DNA from: an uncultured Prevotella sp.
GTDB taxonomy: Bacteria; Bacteroidota; Bacteroidia; Bacteroidales; Bacteroidaceae
Assembly (NCBI GenBank): GCA_900553965.1
Contig: USFX01000079.1
Location: forward strand, 1 to 11,677
Length of the DNA: 11,677 nt
Reading direction: 5' to 3'
Made by a program: the position numbers and the translations under genes. The first letter of the stretch is position 1; each line of letters begins with the position of its first letter. Shown piece after piece: positions 1-5,950 of this stretch. The notes under the pieces were generated by a model that ran no database searches, had not been told where the DNA came from, and saw only the letters and a program-made list of their open reading frames with translations.

Positions 1-510
1 GACGTTGATGCCGCTTATTCGCTTGAGGGCGTCACCGATATTGGAGTCGGGGAACTTGCCTACCTGATCTGATGAGACGACATTGGTCACGCCCATGCTG
101 TTCTTCTGCATGTTCAGGGCGCGGCTCTGGCCGTGGAAGGCGCCTTTGACGTCGACGCCGCGCAACTCTACGCCCTCGGTCATGACGATGTCACGTTCGA
201 GCGTCTTGCCTTCGGGTACGGTCAACCGAAGTGTCACGGGGCTGTAGCCGACGTATGTCACCTTGACGTCATACACTCCGGGGCGCAGGTTCGGAAGCGT
301 ATAGAAACCGTTGATGTCGCTCACGACACCCGTGTGGAGCTTTTCGACGAACACCGACGCGCCGGGCAGGACCTGCCGGCCGCTGTCGACGATGCGTCCG
401 TGGATGGCACTTTCTCTGATTGCGGCGTCTTTCTCTTCGCCGTAGACCGGAAGTCCGGCGCCGGCTGCACCAAGCAACACTGTCATGGCTGCACTGATAA
501 TCCTTTTCAT
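1..510 (-). CDS. TonB-dependent outer-membrane receptor, N-terminal part (cut by window edge)
   Basis: Outer-membrane transporter of the TonB-dependent family, which takes up large ligands with energy from TonB-ExbBD. Only the first 170 residues are here; the barrel lies beyond the left edge. A signal peptide is visible (MKRIISAAMTVLLGAAGAG, then a polar stretch). Residues about 37-110 form a carboxypeptidase-regulatory-like (CarboxypepD_reg) beta-sandwich with the usual pattern: GRIVD, LPGASV, DINGFYTLPNLRPGVYDV, and YVGY. From about 128 the plug begins; VSSDQVGKFPDSNIGDALKR followed by ISGINV is typical of Xanthomonas/Caulobacter-type TonB receptors. SusC proteins usually differ here, so I do not call it SusC, and no SusD partner can be seen. 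The start is the Met opening the signal peptide. The substrate is unknown. A TAnnTTTG box lies about 33 bases upstream. Confidence 0.9.
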   Translation of the reverse strand, partial: MKRIISAAMTVLLGAAGAGLPVYGEEKDAAIRESAIHGRIVDSGRQVLPGASVFVEKLHTGVVSDINGFYTLPNLRPGVYDVKVTYVGYSPVTLRLTVPEGKTLERDIVMTEGVELRGVDVKGAFHGQSRALNMQKNSMGVTNVVSSDQVGKFPDSNIGDALKRISGINV

Positions 511-543
511 ACTCGTTGTTTTTGATCTGTTTGATTCACGCTG

Positions 544-551
544 CAAAATTA
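544..551 (-). promoter_or_regulatory. -7 promoter box of the TonB receptor gene
   Basis: On the minus strand this reads TAATTTTG, matching the Bacteroidetes -7 consensus TAnnTTTG. It sits 33 bases before the receptor start codon, giving an expected leader of about 30 bases. No TTTG (-33) element lies at the usual 19-21 base spacing, so the promoter may be weak or activator-dependent. Confidence 0.5.
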
Positions 552-685
552 CCGCGGCGGCGTTTCATGCCCGTTACAGCCGTTTAAAGATATGGTTGCA
601 AAGTTGTTTCAATCCTGTTTCAACGCCGGTCCGACGGGCTGTTCCGGTCCTTGAATGATATCAACGGGATAGGTATATGAAAGTG

Positions 686-720
686 AAATGGGTCATATTA
701 TCAGGTAATATGACCCATTT
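686..720. repeat. Perfect 15-bp palindrome, 5-base loop
   Basis: Arms AAATGGGTCATATTA (686-700) and TAATATGACCCATTT (706-720) pair perfectly around TCAGG. The hairpin corresponds to units 1-2 of the 22-base array. Transcribed from the minus strand it lies downstream of the small ORF and upstream of the receptor gene, so it could end or stabilise that transcript. No clean U-tract follows, so I label it a repeat, not a terminator. Confidence 0.85.
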
Positions 721-750
721 TACCTTGCAATATAAGTCATATTACAACGC

Positions 751-809
751 AATATAGCCTGTATTGGTGAGTAAAACAGGCTGTTTTACCGACCAATACA
801 GGCTATATT
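751..809. repeat. 59-base nested palindrome
   Basis: The outer arms (751-768 and 792-809) are a perfect 18-bp match, AATATAGCCTGTATTGGT and its complement. The inner arms (771-779 and 781-789) are a perfect 9-bp match, GTAAAACAG and CTGTTTTAC, around a single central base at 780. Only a 2x2 mismatch separates the two stems. It spans roughly three units of the 22-base array. Confidence 0.85.
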
Positions 810-952
810 ACTTTGCCTTGTGAGCTATTTCGTGTTGTTACATGTGCCTTCCTGCTTTATTATAATAGGTGTATCGCCTTATTATAATATGTATATCGCT
901 TTATTATGGGAGTTATACCGGGTTGCCGTTCATGTCATAATAATGCGTTTAG

Positions 953-1081
953 TCAGACTGTTTCGAAGAACCACACCTTGGCAAACGGGATGAAATATTC
1001 CATGATTGCCACCATTGAGAAGATTGCCGCAACCATCGAGACAACCTTCTTTGTCGAAACATTCTGATTCATATCATTCAT
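953..1081 (-). CDS. Candidate 42-residue single-pass membrane peptide
   Basis: I do not recognise this family. The short frame starts at ATG (1079-1081) and ends with TGA (953-955). It encodes a polar, basic N-terminus (MNDMNQNVSTKK), a hydrophobic helix (VVSMVAAIFSMVAIM, about 13-27), a short amphipathic stretch (EYFIPFAK) and a hydrophobic C-terminus (VWFFETV). That layout fits a small inner-membrane protein with its basic end inside the cell. A second Met (residue 4) is an equally possible start. No Shine-Dalgarno or clear TAnnTTTG box precedes it; TAATCTTTC about 25 bases upstream is only near-consensus. It sits alone between two 22-base repeat arrays. Length and composition are the only support, so it could be chance. 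Confidence 0.45.
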   Translation of the reverse strand: MNDMNQNVSTKKVVSMVAAIFSMVAIMEYFIPFAKVWFFETV

Positions 1082-1162
1082 TGGTTAATAGTTATGTACA
1101 TTGAAAGATTATCGAAAGAACGCCCGCAGCACTTCCTCGGTTGTGCTGTCGGGTGAGAAAAA

Positions 1163-1262
1163 CGGAATGGCCTCACGGATATTCCACGATGTCGTTACGG
1201 ATATATCATGATGTTTTTACGGATATTCCGCGCCGTCCTCACGGATATACGGTAAAGAAAAC
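1163..1262. repeat. Second 22-base tandem array, four to five units
   Basis: ACGGATAT recurs at 1175, 1197, 1219 and 1241, exactly 22 bases apart. The spacer halves are related (CACGATGTCGTT, CATGATGTTTTT, CGCGCCGTCCTC). It lies just beyond the stop codon of the ATPase gene, in the 219 bases between that gene and the small ORF. Units abut without unique spacers. Confidence 0.75.
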
Positions 1263-1300
1263 GGTTCGGTATTGCTGTTCTTGCTGTCAATGAAAGAGTT

Positions 1301-2845
1301 TTACTCCTCAATCTTCCATTCCTCTATGCCTCTTGTTGCCGAAGAGAAGTTGACTCCTATCCTGTATACGCGCCTTCCGTCAGCGGCGAAGGGGGCGGCG
1401 TAGCGGCGCTCCTCAATCTGCCGCAAGGCCTCGTCTGCTGTTCCGTCGAGCTTGACCTCTATTATATAGATGTATTTCGGGGTCTTCATGACGACGTCGA
1501 TACGGCCGCGGCTTGTCGTGCGCTCCACCTCGGTGTAGAATCCGAGCAGCTTGAAGACGAGATACATCGAGTTCTGAAAGTATATCTCCATCTGTCCGGC
1601 GATCTGATAGCTCGTGTCGGCGAACAGCGTCTGGAGGCGCTCCATGAAAGCATCGGGGCGGCCGTGTTCTATCTCATTTATGAAGTTCGCAATGAAAAAC
1701 TCAGTCTGATTATTCTTTACCGGAGTGTAGAAAGGCAGAAGATAGTTTATAAATCCGTTCTCAACTTCTTCATTCGGAAATCCGAGACGGTATAGTTTGA
1801 ACCGTTCATCGTAATCCTTAATCGTAAGATAGCCGCTCTGATAAATCACGGGGATGGGGTTGCGGGACATTGAGTCGACGCTGTTTATGATGTCAGCCGA
1901 GACCTGTTCGTCCTGAAGACGGTTGAGGTCATAGTCCGCCTGTTGCAGAAGATGGACGAGGAACGAGGGCGTTCCGGTCTCAAACCAATAGTCGCCGTAT
2001 TCCGACTTGTTGAGAGTTTTAAGGAGACTGAACGGATTGTATATCCCGATACTGTTGTTCGTGAAATGGTATCCGTCGTAAAGCCGGCGGAGCTTGCGGC
2101 ATACCGTCTCATAATCGGAGCCAGTAGCGTCGGCCAAATCATGCAGCGAGTCCTCGAAATAGGTGTGTATCTCCTGTTCCGTTATGCCGCAGATGTCGAT
2201 ATAACGGCGGTCCATGGAGATGTCGTCAAGGTTGTTCAGGTCGCTGAACACGCTGACCTTTCCGAACTTTGTCACGCCCGTCAGGAAGGCGAAGCGTATG
2301 TAGCGGTCCTGCGTCTTCAGCACTGAGTAGAACGCTTTCAGAATGTTGCGGTATTCGTCCTGCAGACTTTCGTTGCCGATGGCCTGCAGCATCGGCTTGT
2401 CATACTCGTCGACGAGAATGACGACGCGGCGTCCGGTCTGCTCACAAGCCCTGCGCACGATGCCTTTGAAACGCAGTTCGGGCGTCACTTCGGTCGGCGA
2501 CGTGCCGTAGGACTGTTCCCAATAGGCCAGCGTGTCGTTGAGGACGTTGAGCAATGCCTCGGGGCGGTCATACTTGGCCGTGTTCAGGTCGAGGTGGAAG
2601 ATGGGGTGGACGGGCCATTCCGACTCCAGCTTCTCGATGGCAAGTCCTGTGAACAGGTCGCGCCGGCCGCTGAAATAAGCCTCCAGCGTGGATATGAGCA
2701 GACTCTTGCCGAACCGCCGCGGGCGGCTCAGGAAGTAGTAGCTGCCGGTCGTTGCCATCTTGTAGACGAGGTGGGTCTTGTCTACATAGACATAGCCGTC
2801 CATGCGCAGTTTCTCAAAGTTCTGTATGCCGATGGGGTATATCAT
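1301..2845 (-). CDS. AAA-ATPase-like / PD-(D/E)XK nuclease-superfamily protein
   Basis: A two-domain protein of the abundant Bacteroidales AAA-ATPase-like plus PDDEXK_9 (formerly DUF1703) type, whose cellular role is not established. Counting from the ATG at 2845 (514 residues), the N-terminus shows the family opening MIYPIGIQNFEKLR, then YVDKT, a Walker A-like loop RPRRFGKS (41-48) and Walker B VVILVDEYD (141-149). The C-terminal fold has the nuclease-like pattern GRIDVV (Asp450), IIEVK (Glu463, Lys465) and a following Gln in ALRQIEERRY, so the catalytic D/ExK residues look intact. The frame extends to a GTG at 2902, but those extra 19 residues are polar and outside the usual family start, so I chose the ATG. 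It is a lone gene with its own promoter, divergent from fumarase. Cytoplasmic. A defence or mobile-element role is only a guess. Confidence 0.88.
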   Translation of the reverse strand: MIYPIGIQNFEKLRMDGYVYVDKTHLVYKMATTGSYYFLSRPRRFGKSLLISTLEAYFSGRRDLFTGLAIEKLESEWPVHPIFHLDLNTAKYDRPEALLNVLNDTLAYWEQSYGTSPTEVTPELRFKGIVRRACEQTGRRVVILVDEYDKPMLQAIGNESLQDEYRNILKAFYSVLKTQDRYIRFAFLTGVTKFGKVSVFSDLNNLDDISMDRRYIDICGITEQEIHTYFEDSLHDLADATGSDYETVCRKLRRLYDGYHFTNNSIGIYNPFSLLKTLNKSEYGDYWFETGTPSFLVHLLQQADYDLNRLQDEQVSADIINSVDSMSRNPIPVIYQSGYLTIKDYDERFKLYRLGFPNEEVENGFINYLLPFYTPVKNNQTEFFIANFINEIEHGRPDAFMERLQTLFADTSYQIAGQMEIYFQNSMYLVFKLLGFYTEVERTTSRGRIDVVMKTPKYIYIIEVKLDGTADEALRQIEERRYAAPFAADGRRVYRIGVNFSSATRGIEEWKIEE

Positions 2846-2917
2846 AATCTCAACCGTTTTATTGTGGTCACGTTTCTCGTCCGGAATATTATCGGCGGAC
2901 ACCGCGGAAGGTGGTTG

Positions 2918-2954
2918 TCATATTGTCGGGTGCCGCCTATCTTTTGCAAAGATA
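2918..2954 (-). repeat. Left 37-base inverted repeat
   Basis: Read inward it begins TCATATTGTCGGGTGCCGCC and ends TTGCAAAGATA. It matches the right copy (3348-3384, read inward from the other side) at 34 of 37 positions; the mismatches are at positions 9, 12 and 27. It holds the outward promoter box for the ATPase gene. Confidence 0.85.
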
Positions 2955-2978
2955 CAATAAAATCCTGATAAAGACAGA
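2947..2978 (-). promoter_or_regulatory. Promoter of the AAA-ATPase gene
   Basis: Minus-strand TATCTTTG (2947-2954) is a consensus -7 box. TCTG (2975-2978), one base off TTTG, lies 20 bases upstream, the right spacing. Predicted transcription starts near 2943, leaving a leader of about 100 bases to the ATG at 2845. The box lies inside the left inverted repeat. Confidence 0.65.
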
Positions 2979-3068
2979 TTTACGGACGAAAAACTTTTGT
3001 CTGTATTTGCAGGAATAAAACATATCGGGGCATAGATTTCGTCTGGCGGAAGCTCCCTCCATGCTGTA

Positions 3069-3088
3069 GAGGGTTCTATAACACCCTC
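3069..3088. repeat. Small hairpin in the divergent intergenic region
   Basis: GAGGGT (3069-3074) pairs with ACCCTC (3083-3088) around an 8-base loop. It is one of several dyads between the two 37-base inverted repeats; no function can be assigned. Confidence 0.45.
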
Positions 3089-3111
3089 GTGCCTACGGGA
3101 TGAAGGGACTT

Positions 3112-3243
3112 GTAGAGACGTCACATTGTGGCGTCTCACAGCTAATATGCCTCACAATATATCACCGAACAACATTCAATACCAAATCACCACTATAATA
3201 CACAATACCACTATATATACTTCCACCCAATGTAGCGTCTCTA
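3112..3243. repeat. GTAGAGACG/CGTCTCTAC palindromic repeat (REP-like)
   Basis: A compact hairpin at 3115-3137 pairs GAGACGTCAC with GTGGCGTCTC around ATT (one G-T pair). A further inverted copy of the outer word lies at 3235-3243 (CGTCTCTAC, against GTAGAGACG at 3112-3120). This resembles dispersed REP-like intergenic palindromes with a GTAGAGACG core. No coding frame is convincing here. Confidence 0.55.
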
Positions 3244-3288
3244 CGTATGCCGCTCATAAATTCAGCATTCCCGTACGGCGTCGGCCAA

Positions 3289-3320
3289 TTCTTCGTTCTT
3301 CATTCATCATTCTTCATTTA
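3289..3320. repeat. Low-complexity ATTCTTC/CTTCATT direct repeats
   Basis: ATTCTTC, GTTCTTC, CATTCATC and ATTCTTCATT follow one another as imperfect short direct repeats. This is a common type of simple intergenic sequence in this order. It lies just left of the right 37-base inverted repeat. Confidence 0.5.
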
Positions 3321-3347
3321 TTTCCTCCGTATGTCGGAAAAAAAGCC

Positions 3348-3384
3348 TATCTTTGCAGAAGATAGGCGGCACTCGGCAATATGA
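3348..3384 (+). repeat. Right 37-base inverted repeat with embedded promoter-like box
   Basis: This is the inverted partner of 2918-2954 (34 of 37 positions). It opens with TATCTTTG (3348-3355), a consensus -7 box facing fumarase. TATCTT and AAGATA also form a 6-bp dyad over the box. No good -33 element lies upstream, so promoter activity is uncertain. Confidence 0.8.
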
Positions 3385-3413
3385 AAACAAGTTTTAATTG
3401 CGCTCATTTGCAC

Positions 3414-3421
3414 TATCTTTG
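3414..3421 (+). promoter_or_regulatory. Proximal -7 promoter box of fumarase
   Basis: TATCTTTG exactly matches TAnnTTTG and lies 44 bases before the fumarase ATG, giving a leader of about 40 bases. The -33 region is only T-rich (TTTT at 3392-3395, spacing 18). It is probably the main promoter, with the box at 3348 as a possible second one. Confidence 0.65.
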
Positions 3422-3465
3422 CAGTCACGACAATAATTAACAGATAATATTATAACTCACTTATT

Positions 3466-5115
3466 ATGGCAACAACACCGGAATTTAAGTACGCTCCTAT
3501 GTTCCAAGTGGGCAAGGACGACACCGAATACCGACTGCTCTCAAAGGAAGGCGTGTCGGTTGGTGATTTTGAGGGACACGAAATCCTCAAGGTATCAAAG
3601 GAAGCGCTGACGCTGCTCGCCCAGCAGGCCTTCCACGACGTAGAGTTCATGCTGCGCCGCGCGCACAACGAGCAGGTCGCAAAGATTCTCAGCGACCCCG
3701 AGGCATCGGAGAACGACAAGTACGTGGCACTCCAGTTCCTGCGCAACGCCGAGACGGCATGCAAGGGCGTGCTGCCTTTCTGCCAGGACACGGGCACGGC
3801 CATCATCCACGGCGAGAAAGGACAGCAGGTGTGGACGGGCTTCGAGGATGAGGAGGCTCTCTCGCGCGGAGTCTACAACACGTTCACGCAGGACAATCTG
3901 CGCTACTCCCAGAATGCTCCGCTCAACATGTATGACGAGGTGAACACACGCTGCAACCTGCCGGCACAGATTGACATCGAGGCCGTAGAGGGCGCTGAAT
4001 ATCGTTTCGTCATGGTGGCAAAGGGCGGCGGCTCGGCCAACAAGACATATTTCTATCCGATGACCAAGGCCACGATACAGAACGAGGGCACGCTGCTGCC
4101 CTTCCTCGTGGAGAAGATGAAGAGCCTCGGCACGGCAGCCTGCCCGCCTTATCACATCGCCTTCGTCATCGGCGGCACGTCGGCAGAGAAGAACTTGCTC
4201 ACGGTCAAGCTCGCCTCAATCAAGTACTACGACAACCTGCCCACCACGGGCGACGAGACAGGACGCGCCTTCCGCGACATCGACCTTGAGGAGAAACTGC
4301 TCGTCGAGGCACAGAAGATTGGCCTCGGTGCACAGTTCGGCGGCAAGGCCTTGGCCCACGACATCCGCGTCATCCGTCTGCCGCGTCACGGTGCGAGCTG
4401 CCCCATCGGCATGGGCGTTAGCTGCTCGGCTGACCGCAACATCAAGGCGAAAATCAACAAGGACGGTATCTGGCTGGAGAAGATGGACAGCAATCCCACA
4501 GAACTCATCCCCGAGGAGCTGCGCAATCCGGGCGAGGGAACGACGGGCATCGTCATCGATCTCGACAAGGGCATGGACGCCGTGCGCGCCGAACTGACGA
4601 AATATCCCGTCAGCACACGTGTCAACCTCAAGGGAACAATCATCGTTGCCCGCGACATCGCCCACGCCAAGCTGAAGGCCCGTCTGGACGCCGGCGAGGA
4701 CATGCCGCAGTACTTCAAGGACTACCCCGTGCTCTACGCCGGACCGGCAAAGACACCGGAAGGCTATCCTTGCGGCTCGATGGGCCCGACGACGGCCAAC
4801 CGCATGGACCCCTACGTCGACGAGTTCCAGGACCATGGCGCAAGTCTCGTCATGATCGCCAAGGGCAACCGCAGCGACGTCGTTACCGAGGCATGCAAGA
4901 AGCACGGCGGATTCTATCTCGGCACTATCGGCGGCGTGGCCGCAGTGCTCTCGCAGAGCAGCATCAAGAGCATCGAGTGCGTTGAATATCCCGAGCTCGG
5001 CATGGAGGCGATATGGAAGATCACCGTCGAGGACTTCCCTGCGTTCATCCTCGTCGACGACAAGGGCAACGACTTCTTCAAGCAGCTGAAGCCGTGGACG
5101 CCGTGCGCTAAGTAA
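3466..5115 (+). CDS. fumA: Class I fumarate hydratase, [4Fe-4S]-dependent
   Basis: Reversible hydration of fumarate to L-malate by the oxygen-sensitive single-chain class I fumarase. In anaerobic Bacteroidales it serves the reductive branch leading through malate and fumarate to succinate. At 549 residues it is full length. The alpha part (about 15-285) holds Cys106 (CQDTGTA) and Cys226 (AACPPYH); Cys320 (GVSCSADRN) follows. These three are placed as the cluster ligands known in E. coli FumA. Other family marks are KGGGSANK (186-193), TGDETGRAFRDIDLEE (261-276), LPRHGASCPIGMG (305-317), and in the C-terminal swivelling beta domain PCGSMGPTTANRMDPYVDEF (435-454). Codon use is strongly biased to C/G-ending codons, suggesting high expression. 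ATG 3466 follows an A-rich leader. It is probably monocistronic or loosely linked to the HD gene 130 bases downstream. Cytoplasmic. Confidence 0.97.
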   Translation: MATTPEFKYAPMFQVGKDDTEYRLLSKEGVSVGDFEGHEILKVSKEALTLLAQQAFHDVEFMLRRAHNEQVAKILSDPEASENDKYVALQFLRNAETACKGVLPFCQDTGTAIIHGEKGQQVWTGFEDEEALSRGVYNTFTQDNLRYSQNAPLNMYDEVNTRCNLPAQIDIEAVEGAEYRFVMVAKGGGSANKTYFYPMTKATIQNEGTLLPFLVEKMKSLGTAACPPYHIAFVIGGTSAEKNLLTVKLASIKYYDNLPTTGDETGRAFRDIDLEEKLLVEAQKIGLGAQFGGKALAHDIRVIRLPRHGASCPIGMGVSCSADRNIKAKINKDGIWLEKMDSNPTELIPEELRNPGEGTTGIVIDLDKGMDAVRAELTKYPVSTRVNLKGTIIVARDIAHAKLKARLDAGEDMPQYFKDYPVLYAGPAKTPEGYPCGSMGPTTANRMDPYVDEFQDHGASLVMIAKGNRSDVVTEACKKHGGFYLGTIGGVAAVLSQSSIKSIECVEYPELGMEAIWKITVEDFPAFILVDDKGNDFFKQLKPWTPCAK

Positions 5116-5124
5116 ACACATTCT

Positions 5125-5227
5125 GCCCCTCCCGACCTCCCCAAAGGGGAGGAGCCGGATATGTCTAAGGCTATAGACACGCTAATGGTATATCAGACTC
5201 CTCCCCTTTAGGGAGGTCAGGAGGGGC
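5125..5227. repeat. Paired GC-rich palindrome, 30-base inverted arms
   Basis: The arms at 5125-5154 and 5198-5227 are inverted copies differing at 2 of 30 positions. Each arm is also a hairpin: CCTCCCC AAA GGGGAGG at 5136-5152 and CCTCCC...GGGAGG at 5200-5216. This is the REP-like intergenic type with a CCTCCCC/GGGGAGG core. It fills nearly all of the gap between fumarase and the HD gene. A T-run (ATTTTT) follows a few bases later, so it may also end or attenuate fumarase transcription. Confidence 0.75.
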
Positions 5228-5245
5228 TACTGTATTTTTCCCATT

Positions 5246-5833
5246 ATGAAAGACAAATTCATTTCCCTGTTGCGTTCCACTGACCGGCAGGGCGTCGATA
5301 GCGTGATTGCATATCTCGAAAAGGTCGGCTTCTTCGAGGCGCCGGCCTCCGTCAACCGCCATCTGAGCTACGTGGGCGGGCTGGTGGAACATTCGCTCAA
5401 CGTTCACCGCATGGCCATGATGCTGCGCGGACAGATGGTTGAGATGAAGCCGGAGCTGGCCGAACAGCTCGCAGAAGACAGTGTCACCATTGCCGCCCTG
5501 CTCCATGACGTCTGCAAAGCTAACATCTACAAGACCGCGAAGAAGTGGCGCAAGGATGAGCAGAACCGTTGGGAGCAGTATGACACGTATGAGGCCGACT
5601 ACTCCCGCTTCCCCCTCGGCCACGGAGAGAAGTCCGTCATCATGCTCCTGCGCCTCGGTCTGACGCTCACCAACGACGAGATACTCGCCATCCGCTGGCA
5701 CATGGGAGCGTGGAATCTGCCTTTCCAGAGCTATGAGGACAAGTGCAATATCTCCGAAGCAAGCGACCATCCGCTCACCGCCGTCATTCAGGCAGCCGAC
5801 GGACTGGCCGCGCATATACTGGAAAAGCAATAA
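5246..5833 (+). CDS. HD-domain metal-dependent hydrolase
   Basis: A 195-residue single-domain protein of the HD phosphohydrolase superfamily. The metal-binding set is visible: His49 in GGLVEHSLNV, His87-Asp88 in ALLHDVCK, His126 in LGHGEKS, His152 in RWHMGAWN and Asp185 in QAADGLAAH. The opening FFEAPASVNRHLSYVGGLVE resembles the HD module of YhaM-type 3'-5' exoribonucleases and plasmid TraI-type HD proteins, but no nucleic-acid-binding domain is attached. The substrate therefore cannot be named; nucleotides or nucleic-acid ends are possible. Cytoplasmic; no signal or membrane segment. No clear promoter precedes it (TGTATTTTTC is poor), so it may depend on read-through past the palindrome downstream of fumarase. 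A strong terminator follows. ATG 5246 fits the expected N-terminus. Confidence 0.88.
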   Translation: MKDKFISLLRSTDRQGVDSVIAYLEKVGFFEAPASVNRHLSYVGGLVEHSLNVHRMAMMLRGQMVEMKPELAEQLAEDSVTIAALLHDVCKANIYKTAKKWRKDEQNRWEQYDTYEADYSRFPLGHGEKSVIMLLRLGLTLTNDEILAIRWHMGAWNLPFQSYEDKCNISEASDHPLTAVIQAADGLAAHILEKQ

Positions 5834-5867
5834 AAAGACGGGATTAAAATACGAATAACGAATCTAT

Positions 5868-5931
5868 AAAATGCGAATACCGCACTAAACAGGGACAGAT
5901 ATTCTCCTGCTTAGTGCGGTATTCGCATTTT
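5868..5931. terminator. Bidirectional terminator between convergent genes
   Basis: A perfect 21-bp inverted repeat (5868-5888 and 5911-5931), core ATGCGAATACCGCAC, with an inner CAGG/CCTG pairing. The stem ends in AAAA on one side and TTTT on the other, giving a U-tract in both directions. It separates the HD gene (plus) from carbonic anhydrase (minus). A degenerate partial copy of the left arm (AAAATACGAATA) lies just before it. Confidence 0.9.
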
Positions 5932-5950
5932 GTAATGACTTCTCGTTGTC

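Larger units (their letters stand above)
679..920. repeat. Degenerate 22-base tandem array, about 11 units
   Basis: Cutting the sequence every 22 bases from 679 lines up a repeated ending: GTCATATTA at 692-700 and 736-744, CCCATTTTA at 714-722, GCTGTTTTA at 780-788, GGCTATATTA at 801-810. Units at 855, 877 and 899 are the most alike (CTTTATTATAATAGGTGTAT in the first). The 18th base of the unit is T in all 11 units, and the fifth is always a purine. Some neighbouring units are partly inverted copies, which produces the large palindromes listed separately. No open frame of note runs through it. It fills most of the 442-base gap between the receptor gene and the small membrane ORF. Confidence 0.65.

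Noticed and set aside
133..525. 130-residue plus-strand frame at the left edge
   Set aside because: Antisense to the TonB receptor, whose signal peptide and domains are clear.
679..1262. CRISPR array
   Set aside because: The 22-base units abut each other, diverge strongly and have no unique spacers; no cas genes are present.
2846..2902. GTG start giving a 19-residue extension of the ATPase protein
   Set aside because: The family normally opens at the YPIGIQNFE motif; the extension is polar and begins with a rarer start codon. It cannot be fully excluded.
3126..3365. 79-residue frame in the divergent intergenic region
   Set aside because: It spans REP-like and simple repeats, has atypical Ile/Thr/His-rich composition and no promoter or ribosome site.
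4216..5121. 301-residue open frame opposite fumarase
   Set aside because: It lies wholly antisense to a fully conserved gene; GC-rich codons opposite highly biased genes often leave long open frames. Its composition is low-complexity Leu/Val/Asp.
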